From Acidobacteriota bacterium (GTDB lineage: Bacteria; Acidobacteriota; Terriglobia; Terriglobales; Acidobacteriaceae): DNA of 41,293 nucleotides. Shown one piece after another: positions 25,351 through 33,249 of this stretch (positions are counted from its first letter, which is position 1; every line of letters begins with the position of its first letter). The stretch covers positions 1-41,293 of the forward strand of contig JABCZL010000028.1 in NCBI GenBank assembly GCA_013289685.1, given 5' to 3'. A model generated the notes under the pieces. That model saw nothing but the letters and a program-made list of their open reading frames with translations, had not been told where the DNA came from and made no database searches. Made by a program: the position numbers and the translations under genes.

Positions 25351-27315
25351 TTGAACGTGCATAGTCCGATCTCGAAGTCGAAGACTCTCCAAGCCCGCGT
25401 TTTGTCGGGAACATTCGTATTGCTCTCGGCTTCGGGGCTCGCCACTGCGATCAACTTCGCCTACAACATTGCAGTAGCACGATTCCTGGGTCCCACAGCT
25501 TTCGGTCATGCTACGGCGGTTTACACCCTCCTCATCCTCATATCGGCCGTTACCCTTTCCTTTCAGATTGTTTCCGCGAAAGTCGTTGCGCAACAGAGTT
25601 CTCTGGAGGGCAAAAGCGCGGTCTATCGGGGATTCCACAAGAGCGCATGGGCGTGCGGCATTGCCGTCGCGTTGTTGTTGCTCGTGTTTCAGAGGGCAAT
25701 CGCAGACTACCTCAATTTGCCGAGTCCGATTCTCGTGGTCCTGCTCGCGATAGGCGTAGCTTTCTACGTTCCCCTGGGAAGCCGGCGAGGCTACATCCAG
25801 GGCGCCTACGGTTTCCACCGTCTCGCCACAAATCTTGTCCTCGAGGGACTGGTTCGACTCGGCGGATCTCTTGTTCTCATCACTCTGGGCTTAGGCGTGC
25901 AAGGAGTGATTGCCGCCAACGCCGCCGCCATAGCGGTGGCCTATCTTGCCGCGGCGCCGAAACTCGCGGCCGCAGTTCCCCACGAACTGCACATCCCGGA
26001 TGCGTTTCGCGAAGCATTGCAGGCAATCGTTTTCTTTGCCGGCCAGGCGCTCATTAACAATTGCGACATCGTGTTAGTGAAACACTTCTTTCCTTCGACC
26101 GAGGCCGGGCTGTACGCTGCCGTGGCGTTGGTGGGTCGAGTGATTTTTGCTTTTTCCTCAGCGGTCGTGAATACCATGTTTCCGCTGGTCGCGGGCACCC
26201 GCGTTGAGGAGAGAAAAGGTCACAGGGTCCTTCTCACCTCACTCCTGCTCGTGCTCGGCATCGGATCGTCACTAGCCCTCGGCCTGCGTCTGGCGCCTGC
26301 CGGGATTTGGACAGCGTTCTTCGGTCCTCAGTTCGCAATTCTCGGGAAATACGGCCTTCCCTATCTATTGGCGTTGTACGCTGCCACGACCGTCGTCTAC
26401 TCGCTGAGCGTTGTGGTCATTGCGTACGAGATGTCATACAAGATCGCCAATACCAGCTGGGTGCAATTGGCCTTCAGTGGCGTTGTCGTCGCGGGCATTT
26501 GCCGGTTCCATTCGTCTCTGCAGCAAGTCATTTGGATACAGCTTGTGCTGATGGTGGTTCTGCTTAATGTGGTCGCAGTACCCTTCGTCCTGAACTCTTT
26601 GACCGGCGTAAAACAGGCGCTGCCAATACCGGCCGCTCATGCGATCAGGCTGATTCGGCGGGTCTCAGAGGACGAAGTCATCGCGGAGTTTCTAAAGACC
26701 GATTTCACCGATTCCGCATTCGAGGAGTACCACGAAACTCTGCATGGATTGGTGACAACACCACACCTCGACGATCCCCGCGAAAATGCCAGGAGGCGAG
26801 CCCTGTTATTTATTCGGCACTTTGCGTTGTGGCGAGAACTGCCTGCGGGAACGGAATGGTTTGAGGTCGAAATTCGGACGGCAGACCTGGCCCAGATTCG
26901 AGTCTTCCCTCGAGCGCAGTGGCGGAAGCTCGCGCGGGGAGATTTCAACATCACGAGAATTGCGGAACGCCTGCGCATGTTTCGCAGCCATAGTGTGTCC
27001 GAAGCGGCATTCCTTTCGAAGATTGCCGCGCTACGCGATGGGCTCCGCCAGGATGTCGACCCAGGCGCTGTGCTTCTCATCGGTCTGAACGAAAGTGAAC
27101 CATTCACCGTCCTGGATGGAAATCACCGGCTGGTGGCGGCAATCCTGAAGTCGCCAGAGACCGTGCTGAGGTTTCGGTTCTTGTGCGGACTGTCGCCGAG
27201 GATGACGGAGTGTTGTTGGTACCGAACGAATGTGGCGACCCTCTTCCGCTATGGGACAAACCTGTTAACCCACGTTGTGCACGATCCCGCGGCTGAACTC
27301 GCGCGGCTTTTGTAA
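25351..27315 (+). CDS. Wzx-like flippase fused to a ParB/sulfiredoxin-like domain
   Basis: A 654-residue protein in two parts. Residues ~15-425 are a polysaccharide flippase of the MATE/Wzx type: about 12 helices, with the family opening LSASGLATAINFAYNIAVAR and FLGPTAFGHATAVYTLL. Residues ~430-654 are soluble and do not belong to flippases: EDEVIAEFLKTDFTDSAFEE, FEVEIRTADLAQIRVFP, and FTVLDGNHRLVAAIL (~585-599), the D-G-x-H-R signature of the ParB/Srx fold, followed by a Cys pair (TECCWY). ParB/Srx members include CTPases and small-molecule kinases. The start is probably TTG 25351, with GGAGA about 11 bases upstream; GTG 25357 is close. The frame is continuous through the junction. The flippase would move lipid-linked sugar units across the inner membrane; the job of the fused domain is unknown. 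Confidence 0.8.
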   Translation: MNVHSPISKSKTLQARVLSGTFVLLSASGLATAINFAYNIAVARFLGPTAFGHATAVYTLLILISAVTLSFQIVSAKVVAQQSSLEGKSAVYRGFHKSAWACGIAVALLLLVFQRAIADYLNLPSPILVVLLAIGVAFYVPLGSRRGYIQGAYGFHRLATNLVLEGLVRLGGSLVLITLGLGVQGVIAANAAAIAVAYLAAAPKLAAAVPHELHIPDAFREALQAIVFFAGQALINNCDIVLVKHFFPSTEAGLYAAVALVGRVIFAFSSAVVNTMFPLVAGTRVEERKGHRVLLTSLLLVLGIGSSLALGLRLAPAGIWTAFFGPQFAILGKYGLPYLLALYAATTVVYSLSVVVIAYEMSYKIANTSWVQLAFSGVVVAGICRFHSSLQQVIWIQLVLMVVLLNVVAVPFVLNSLTGVKQALPIPAAHAIRLIRRVSEDEVIAEFLKTDFTDSAFEEYHETLHGLVTTPHLDDPRENARRRALLFIRHFALWRELPAGTEWFEVEIRTADLAQIRVFPRAQWRKLARGDFNITRIAERLRMFRSHSVSEAAFLSKIAALRDGLRQDVDPGAVLLIGLNESEPFTVLDGNHRLVAAILKSPETVLRFRFLCGLSPRMTECCWYRTNVATLFRYGTNLLTHVVHDPAAELARLL

Positions 27316-27461
27316 AGCTCGTTTTGACCGAAACGCGCATTTAATTTCTAGCGCAAACCCGTCTGCGCTCTACTGACAAGACAGGATAGACCCCGCAGTG
27401 TTGCCATTCTAGAGTGTCTATTGGACCAACTTTCTTTCGTCGCAAACGCGGAAAGAAGACC

Positions 27462-28499
27462 ATGGCTGGAACCTGGGCTCAGACTATGACGAGTGGAAGA
27501 CTGGTAGCGGTGAAACAAGTACCGGAGAGGTTAAGCGTTAAACAAGGGCGAGGTTTTTTTCGCGACGTAGAGTCTTGCTTGAATGTAGACCGGCCACGGG
27601 TGGTGCTCGACTGCTCCAAAGTGAAGCAACTCGACAGCGCTGGAATCCAGGTGTTGTTACGTTGCCTGGAGGAGGCCATGAAGCGGAATGGCGACGTCAA
27701 ACTTGCGGCAATCCCTCCCGGAGCAGCGGCGATTCTGGCGCTTACGAGGGTGGACCGTCTCTTCGAGGCTTTTGACAGCACTGCTGACGCGGTGAACAGC
27801 TTCCACCGAGTGCGGATACAGCCGTTCCCGGCGGATCGTGAGTACGAGTATGCAACCGTCGCCTCCGAAGCGCCGCCCAACAGCTTTGAAGATGGTCAGT
27901 CGGACTCGCGCGACAGGCGCCCGGTTTCTCAGATCTCGGCTTCTCAGATAGCCGTTTCTCAGATAGCCACGAGGACCTCAGGCAGTTGGCTGCGGCGACA
28001 AATCGCTGGCTGCCTCTTACTCTTATTAATCGCACCACTTGCGGCTGCGGCGCCCTACCCGCAGCAAGAGGCGAACCCGAGTCAGCAGGCCGCGGGCGCA
28101 TCTTCTGTCCAGCCCCCTTCTCGAAACTCCGACAGTGGCGCGAACACGGCCATCCCAGAACCATCCCAGCCTCAAGCCCAGCCCGAAGCCCAGCCTGACG
28201 CCCTTCCCAACAGTCCAGGCGCTATACGTGCGCAAGACCGAATGTCCAGCGGTCAACAGCTCTCCCCGACGCAGCAAACCAGCGCACAGGACCCCCTGGG
28301 CACGGCTGTGGCACCGTCCGTAAAGACAACCGGTGTTGCGGCTTCCAGACCAGCAGGAGCCGCTATTGCGCCGGCGAAACAGAAGCGAGCGCGCTCCATC
28401 CTGATCAAAGTTGCTGCCATTGTGGGTGCGGGCGCCGCCGTTGGAATTGTTGTGGCATTGTCCAGCGCTAGTCCTAGCCGACCACCGGGCAGTCGCTGA
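27462..28499 (+). CDS. STAS-domain protein fused to a membrane/Pro-Gln-rich region
   Basis: From ATG 27462 the protein has 345 residues. Residues ~10-110 are a STAS domain (anti-sigma-factor antagonist type) with VVLDCSKVKQLDSAGIQVLL, where Ser59 sits at the position phosphorylated by RsbW-like kinases. After a linker with a triple repeat (SQI-A units) comes a signal-like hydrophobic helix (IAGCLLLLLIAPLAAAA, ~181-197), then ~110 residues rich in Pro, Gln, Ser and Ala, and a C-terminal membrane helix (ILIKVAAIVGAGAAVGIVVAL). A purine-rich site (GGAAAGAAG) precedes the start; GTG 27414 is an alternative. The second half looks like a complete exported protein, so this may be two genes joined. 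It is followed by the kinase-like gene after 31 bases. Confidence 0.8.
   Translation: MAGTWAQTMTSGRLVAVKQVPERLSVKQGRGFFRDVESCLNVDRPRVVLDCSKVKQLDSAGIQVLLRCLEEAMKRNGDVKLAAIPPGAAAILALTRVDRLFEAFDSTADAVNSFHRVRIQPFPADREYEYATVASEAPPNSFEDGQSDSRDRRPVSQISASQIAVSQIATRTSGSWLRRQIAGCLLLLLIAPLAAAAPYPQQEANPSQQAAGASSVQPPSRNSDSGANTAIPEPSQPQAQPEAQPDALPNSPGAIRAQDRMSSGQQLSPTQQTSAQDPLGTAVAPSVKTTGVAASRPAGAAIAPAKQKRARSILIKVAAIVGAGAAVGIVVALSSASPSRPPGSR
27927..27971 (+). repeat. 15-bp tandem repeat, three units, in the STAS gene
   Basis: Three units of 15 bases beginning TCTCAGAT occur at 27927, 27942 and 27957. They encode SQISA, SQIAV and SQIAT in the linker between the STAS domain and the hydrophobic helix, so the copy number can change without loss of frame. 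Confidence 0.8.
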
Positions 28500-28530
28500 C
28501 ACAACGACAGGAAAGACACAACCGCCGGAC

Positions 28531-29253
28531 ATGATTCAAAACCCCAATGAAAGTCGCCCCCCTAGATTAGTAAGTTTCTCTGGCATTGACGGCGCGGGCA
28601 AGAGCACCCAAATCGAAGCCCTTCGTGCCCGGCTCAATGATGCGGGCCTTCGCGTTTTGTTAGTAACCTTCTGGACCGACGTTGCGAGGCTAACGCGCAT
28701 CCGGGAAATGACCGGCCACACGCTGTTTAAGGGAGACAAGGGTGTGGGAACCCCGGCAAACCCGGTAAACCGAAGAGACAAGAATGTCCAGTCCTGGTAT
28801 ATGACAGCGGTGCGATTCGGTCTTTACTTTGTGGATGCCATCTCGCTCCGCATCGTCGTAGCAAAAACCCTCAGAGCGAATGCCGACGTCGTCATCTTTG
28901 ACAGATATCTCTACGACGAGCTCGCGAACTTGTCATTGCGCAATGGAATTGCGCGACTCTATGCTCGGCTACTGCTGATGCTCGTTCCGCAACCAGACAT
29001 CGGCTTTTTGTTGGATGCGGATCCTGTTCAAGCCTGCGCACGAAAACCTGAGTACCCGCTCGATTTCCTCCACCGCAGCCGTGCGTCTTATCTGGCTCTG
29101 AGTGAACTGGTGGGCGGGATTACGATCATAGCTCCCCAGGCAGTGCAGGATGTTGAGCGGCAAGTGCTGCACCAGGTATTGGCGAAACTATTTCCCGATG
29201 GCGTGCAACCGTCCGCAACCTTCGCTCATACCTCACCGGCTGCTTCAAAGTGA
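28531..29253 (+). CDS. Thymidylate-kinase-like P-loop protein
   Basis: A 240-residue P-loop kinase of the TMPK family. The Walker A motif is SGIDGAGKSTQ (residues ~16-26), the DR[YF] motif is VIFDRYLYDEL (~121-131), and IGFLLDADPVQACARKPEYP is the late strand plus LID region. The insertion after the first helix (TRIREMTGHTLFKGDKGVGT) is longer than in true dTMP kinases, and the substrate motif is changed, so dTMP is probably not the substrate. TMPK-like proteins often occur in polysaccharide loci with flippases. A frame open from 28411 overlaps the STAS gene, but ATG 28531 is the sensible start. It ends 33 bases before a convergent secreted protein gene. A phosphotransfer role in sugar or carrier activation is inference. 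Confidence 0.8.
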   Translation: MIQNPNESRPPRLVSFSGIDGAGKSTQIEALRARLNDAGLRVLLVTFWTDVARLTRIREMTGHTLFKGDKGVGTPANPVNRRDKNVQSWYMTAVRFGLYFVDAISLRIVVAKTLRANADVVIFDRYLYDELANLSLRNGIARLYARLLLMLVPQPDIGFLLDADPVQACARKPEYPLDFLHRSRASYLALSELVGGITIIAPQAVQDVERQVLHQVLAKLFPDGVQPSATFAHTSPAASK

Positions 29254-29286
29254 CACCGGAGTATCACTGCGCAGCGCGATCGTCTT

Positions 29287-30576
29287 TCACTGGTACGTGA
29301 AGCTGAACTTATCCAGAAACGTAGTGTTTGCCGATTGTTTGTAGTTTCCATCCATCTGGTAGTTGACCGTAATGCCCCACCAGCCGCTCGGAGCTGAGCC
29401 CGGCGCATAGCGTTGGTTAATGTTGCTGGTCACTCCATTCAGCGTTATCGACTGGAACAGCAGCGAATTGTCGGATTCGCGCTGCGCTTGAATTATCACG
29501 TGGTTCCAGGAGTTGTTCACAGGATTACACGCAACGCCGGTTGGGACCCATTTCGCATTGACGTTGTCCCAGATATCCCATTCGTTGCCGCCCACGACGC
29601 GGCACTGATTGCCCCAAATCAATCCGAGCCCGTTGAAGTACATGTTGATGTCAAACTCGAGGACTTGCGTCACCCCGAGGTTCGTCGGGTAAAAATAGGC
29701 GTCATAGGTGAAGCTGTGCAGTGTCGGAAGGAGCCTGTGACCGGAGTCAGGCAAGCCCTGCGTCGAACCCTGGCCGATGACAGGAATGCTCCACAGAACG
29801 TCTGAATAAGGCTTGGTGCCACCGATATTGAATTGCGTCGAGTTTCCGCTCACGGCGGGTGATTTGATGCCTTGCGTCATGGACCAGGTAACGCCCGGAC
29901 ACGGCGCCGAACAGATGTCATAATTTGGAGGCAACTCACCCCAACTCTTCCATCCGCCGCTGGCCTGCAGGTTGGAGAGTACATTTCCACCTCGCACCGT
30001 GATCGCAACGGGAGTGTACGCCGCTCCACCACAATAGTCCCACTCCTCCACTACGGTGCTGTAGGTTCCTGCACTCAAGTTCAAACTGGTGTTTAGGCTC
30101 GCTCCACCCACCACGTAAACCAGCTTGTTGTTCACGTAAATCCCCATGGAAGCTACGCCTTTCGAACAGGTCGTCGTGCTCGCTGTCGCCACATAATTCG
30201 TCGGCGAACCCACCTGGCCGTTGTTTGTGGGCGTAGCCACCCAAACGCCAGTCTGGCTGTTGACGGTGATCGCAAGCGACGTAAAAGTTGCCCCGCCACA
30301 ATAGTCCCACTCTTCCACTACGGTGTTGTGCTTACCCGCGCTGACCGGCAAACTCGCGCTCAGGCTTGCTCCGTTCACGACGTAGACGAGTTCGTTATCC
30401 ACATAAACGCCCATGGACGCCACACCCTTCGCGCAAGTGCTCGTGGTCGAGGTCGCCGCATATTGCACGGGCGAGCCCACTTGAGCGCCATTGCTTGGAG
30501 TGCTCACACTGACATTTGCCGAGGCAGATGTTGCCAGCATCAACAAAATGCAGACAGTGTAGTAGGAAGTCTTCAT
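29287..30576 (-). CDS. Secreted protein with duplicated Ig-like domains and lectin-like C-terminus
   Basis: A 429-residue secreted protein with signal peptide TVCILLMLATSASA. Two near-identical Ig-like domains follow (~22-105 and ~110-195), each with GVASMG[VI]YV[DN]N[EK]LVYVV and TVVEEWDYCGGA and a disulfide-type Cys pair. The C-terminal ~220 residues match the domain of the protein at 11986-13134: QVLEFDINMYFNGLGLIWGN, QCR, NEWDIWDN, VACNPVNNSWNHVIIQAQR, VNYQMDG. The two proteins stand at either end of the polysaccharide locus. A surface carbohydrate-binding role is likely from the fold, but no ligand residues can be named. The start ATG 30576 is directly before the signal peptide. Confidence 0.78.
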   Translation of the reverse strand: MKTSYYTVCILLMLATSASANVSVSTPSNGAQVGSPVQYAATSTTSTCAKGVASMGVYVDNELVYVVNGASLSASLPVSAGKHNTVVEEWDYCGGATFTSLAITVNSQTGVWVATPTNNGQVGSPTNYVATASTTTCSKGVASMGIYVNNKLVYVVGGASLNTSLNLSAGTYSTVVEEWDYCGGAAYTPVAITVRGGNVLSNLQASGGWKSWGELPPNYDICSAPCPGVTWSMTQGIKSPAVSGNSTQFNIGGTKPYSDVLWSIPVIGQGSTQGLPDSGHRLLPTLHSFTYDAYFYPTNLGVTQVLEFDINMYFNGLGLIWGNQCRVVGGNEWDIWDNVNAKWVPTGVACNPVNNSWNHVIIQAQRESDNSLLFQSITLNGVTSNINQRYAPGSAPSGWWGITVNYQMDGNYKQSANTTFLDKFSFTYQ

Positions 30577-31001
30577 TCGCAGGCCTCCGGCATCTTTAGT
30601 TGGAACGCGTGCTTGCGGAATCGCAAGTTCTGAAATGGTTGATGAAACGAACGGACTAGGCCCGACGCGAACGGGACGTTGCCCCTGTACTTCCGCTGAT
30701 CAATCTCAATCGTCCAGAGATTCAGGAATGTTGCCCAAACAGTAATACAGGGTTCCCGGTAGCGTCAATGGGAAATGCCTCGGAATCCACACGGAAGGGC
30801 AGTGTCCTTATGAGGATCGAGAGCAGCCACTCCGAGGTTCCGGCCAGCGAGGGGCTGGGTAGGACGTAGTTCAAAGGGAAGGTTGCGGGCTTTGTTGCAG
30901 GTTTTGGCCGGGGGCGAGGCGCTCGACGTCTAACATCGACGAGCTCGAGCCATCTCGCCTCAGCGTGGTCGCTAGCTCGGCCCTCTCGACTGCAATTTAA
31001 T
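30577..31001. other. Intergenic region between two minus-strand secreted-protein genes
   Basis: About 425 bases. A minus frame (30722-31048) overlaps the neighbouring gene in another frame and shows no signal or motif. A perfect small hairpin (CTTGCG, loop GAAT, CGCAAG) lies near 30611-30626. I see nothing else. Confidence 0.4.
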
Positions 31002-31895
31002 CTACTTGCTTTCAGAAGGCGCGTTGATCGTGAGCGCCCTGGCCACATAGCGAGATCCTTCGAAGTCTGCTGTCAATGTGACATCCGCTCCTTCGTGGAC
31101 CTCGCGGCTCATTGGAAACCGAGCGGAATCGAAGAATACATCATAGCGTTTATCGTCACGCGGATCGACCAGCACCAGCAACCCGGACTGCAAGTCCAGG
31201 AATGCGACATTGCCAACGAACACGAATGCAGTTCCTGAAGTCGCCAGGATCGCGATCTGGCTGGCCACCCCGTGACCCTTATTGTCGGATTGGAATCTGA
31301 CTGAGACTAGAGTTCCCGTGGCCAGGTCCGCGGAGCCGACATCCGCAGAGTCCGAGGCTGCCTGACCTTGGCGAATCATGGCAGTGCCGGCGGGCACGCG
31401 CAGTTGGACCGGCTGGCGAGACAGGGAGTCACGAACGGTCAATTCACGATCAGTCGGATCGTAGCTCATCACCTGACCCTGGCACTCGCCTTCCGGAGTT
31501 CCCGACAACAGGTGGATGCTGCGCGCAAACACTGCGGTTCCATCCAGCACAGTCTCGACCGAGACATGGTCGCCAGCGCGCAGATCACTCAGCGCGCTTT
31601 TTAGTCCGTCACGATAGACTGGTGTGCGTTGGTCGAAGAGAACCTTCAAGGCCCGCCCACCGAACACATTCAGCGTGAACTGGTCGCGAATGCGATCCAC
31701 CGCACCAATCGCGCCTCCTATCACGGTGCTCTTTCCCCGGGGCATGGGCGGCAGCCCCGCGGGACCACTCAACGTACTTTCCCGTCTGGACACGGGCTGA
31801 GCACCCTGATCTTGCGCTAACTGCGAACCCGCGGACGACGATGACTGGGCAAGCGCCACGCCGCTAAGAATGGCTACGGCTAGAAAACGACCCAT
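31002..31895 (-). CDS. Exported DUF5666-type protein
   Basis: From ATG 31895 the protein has 297 residues with signal peptide FLAVAILSGVALAQ. After a Ser/Gln-rich linker come three repeated beta-barrel-like units of the DUF5666 kind: VIGGAIGAVDRIRDQFTLNV with DQRTPVYRDG and LRAGDHVSVE; GQVMSYDPTDRELTVRDSLS; and FVGNVAFLDLQSGLLVLVD with EGADVTLTADF. Each has the pattern G-x-(I/V)-x-x-(I/V)-D followed by L-x-x-G-D-x-V. This family is common in acidobacteria and has no known reaction; an OB-like ligand-binding or structural role is guessed. A ribosome site (GGTAGGGTG) precedes the start. It is divergent from the TPR gene at 32071. Confidence 0.75.
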   Translation of the reverse strand: MGRFLAVAILSGVALAQSSSSAGSQLAQDQGAQPVSRRESTLSGPAGLPPMPRGKSTVIGGAIGAVDRIRDQFTLNVFGGRALKVLFDQRTPVYRDGLKSALSDLRAGDHVSVETVLDGTAVFARSIHLLSGTPEGECQGQVMSYDPTDRELTVRDSLSRQPVQLRVPAGTAMIRQGQAASDSADVGSADLATGTLVSVRFQSDNKGHGVASQIAILATSGTAFVFVGNVAFLDLQSGLLVLVDPRDDKRYDVFFDSARFPMSREVHEGADVTLTADFEGSRYVARALTINAPSESK

Positions 31896-31978
31896 TTCGA
31901 ACACCCTACCTGCTGCCTGGATTTTCAACGTCTCTTTGATGGTGTGAAATGAAGAGCAGTGGCCTCAACGCACCTTAA

Positions 31979-32002
31979 TTAGCAGCAAAATTAGCAGCAA
32001 AA
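31979..32002 (+). repeat. Perfect 12-bp tandem duplication
   Basis: TTAGCAGCAAAA occurs twice without interruption in the intergenic space between divergent genes. It may be slippage, or a doubled protein site in the shared promoter region. Confidence 0.7.
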
Positions 32003-32070
32003 ATGTTGCGTGTTGGCAGACAACGCATTTCCACCCAGAGCATCCAATTCACGCTCATAAGGGACCAAAC

Positions 32071-33249
32071 ATGTTGGGTGGACGAATAAGCTTCCTCGCA
32101 ATTGCTGTCGTGATCGTGGGCCTGGGACCCGCGAACGGCTGGGCCGGTGACCTCAAACTCACTCTCCCGAAGCGAAGCGAACTTACCCTGGTGCAGCGCC
32201 TCAATCGTGACGGGGTCGAGGCCCTCCGGAAGCACCAGTATGAAAAGGCCGAAGGGATCTTCTTCAAGGCGTATTTGTTCGATCCCAGCGACCCTTTCAC
32301 GTTGAACAACTTAGGCTACATTTCCGAACTGCAGGGACAACTCGACCGCGCACAAAAGTTCTATAGCCTGGCGTCGGAACAGGCGAGTGATGCAGTGATC
32401 GACCGTGCGAATACGACGCGCCTGGAAGGAAAGCCAATGCGGGAAGCGTTCGCCGGCCTAAACGACGTCCCCATGCAGGCCAATCGAATGAATGTCGAGG
32501 CCATGCGGCTTTTGTCAGAGAGCCGGGCTCCCGAGGCTGATCTCCTTCTGCAGAAAGCACTGGTGCTGGATCCGCGAAACATATTCACCTTGAACAATCT
32601 GGGTGTTGCCAAGGAGTCGCGCGGAGATTACGACCAGGCGCTGACCGATTATATGGCGGCGGCTGATTCGCATTCTTCGGAGCCAGTCATCGTTACGTTG
32701 AACCGCGCCTGGAGAGGTAAGCCGGTCAGCGAGATGGCAGCCGATAACGCGAGAAAATTGAGAGAGCGCATACAAAAGACAGCCACCGACCCGGCACGGG
32801 CTGCCCTGCTCGCCGTGCGCGGAGTTTCCGCGACGAATCGAAATGATTGGCTGGCTGCGAAGCAAGACTTCCTCCAGTCTTACTCTCTTGATCCAAACAG
32901 CGCATTTTCACTCAACAACATAGGCTATCTGGCGGAGAGGGATGGCGACCTCGAGACCGCGCAGTTCTTCTACGCAAGAGCGCGAAAATCCGAACATGTC
33001 AACGACCGCGTTGGCCTTGCGACGCGACGTTCCGCCCAAGGGAAGCACCTTTCCGCGGTTGCCACCGATAGCGACCAGAAGATTGCCGACGAAATCGTTC
33101 TGGAAAACCAGGCCAGACGAAGGCAATCCGGCCCGATCGAATTGAAGCACCGCGACAACACTCCCGTGGAGGAATCCCCGGCGTTGCAACAGACACCAGT
33201 TGCCGCGCCACCTGTCGCCAAACCACCCATCCCGCATCCGCCCAAATGA
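32071..33249 (+). CDS. Exported tetratricopeptide-repeat protein
   Basis: A 392-residue protein with signal peptide FLAIAVVIVGLGPANGWAG. It has three similar blocks each centred on a TPR pair: FTLNNLGYISELQGQLDRAQ (~75-94), FTLNNLGVAKESRGDYDQAL (~172-191) and FSLNNIGYLAERDGDLETAQ (~280-299), each followed by FYxxA. The ~100-residue spacing suggests internal triplication. The C-terminal tail is Pro-rich (VAAPPVAKPPIPHPPK). It overlaps the nucleotidyltransferase gene as ATGA, so the two are translated together although one is exported and the other cytosolic. It may act as a periplasmic scaffold; partner unknown. Confidence 0.85.
   Translation: MLGGRISFLAIAVVIVGLGPANGWAGDLKLTLPKRSELTLVQRLNRDGVEALRKHQYEKAEGIFFKAYLFDPSDPFTLNNLGYISELQGQLDRAQKFYSLASEQASDAVIDRANTTRLEGKPMREAFAGLNDVPMQANRMNVEAMRLLSESRAPEADLLLQKALVLDPRNIFTLNNLGVAKESRGDYDQALTDYMAAADSHSSEPVIVTLNRAWRGKPVSEMAADNARKLRERIQKTATDPARAALLAVRGVSATNRNDWLAAKQDFLQSYSLDPNSAFSLNNIGYLAERDGDLETAQFFYARARKSEHVNDRVGLATRRSAQGKHLSAVATDSDQKIADEIVLENQARRRQSGPIELKHRDNTPVEESPALQQTPVAAPPVAKPPIPHPPK

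Noticed and set aside
10776..27392. Shared 12-mer ACAGGATAGACC upstream of the sigma factor (10776) and of the STAS gene (27381)
   Set aside because: In 41 kb many 12-mers are expected twice by chance, the flanks do not match, and no third copy was noticed.
30722..31048. 108-residue minus-strand open frame
   Set aside because: It overlaps the 3' end of the DUF5666 gene in another frame, with no start signal or motif.
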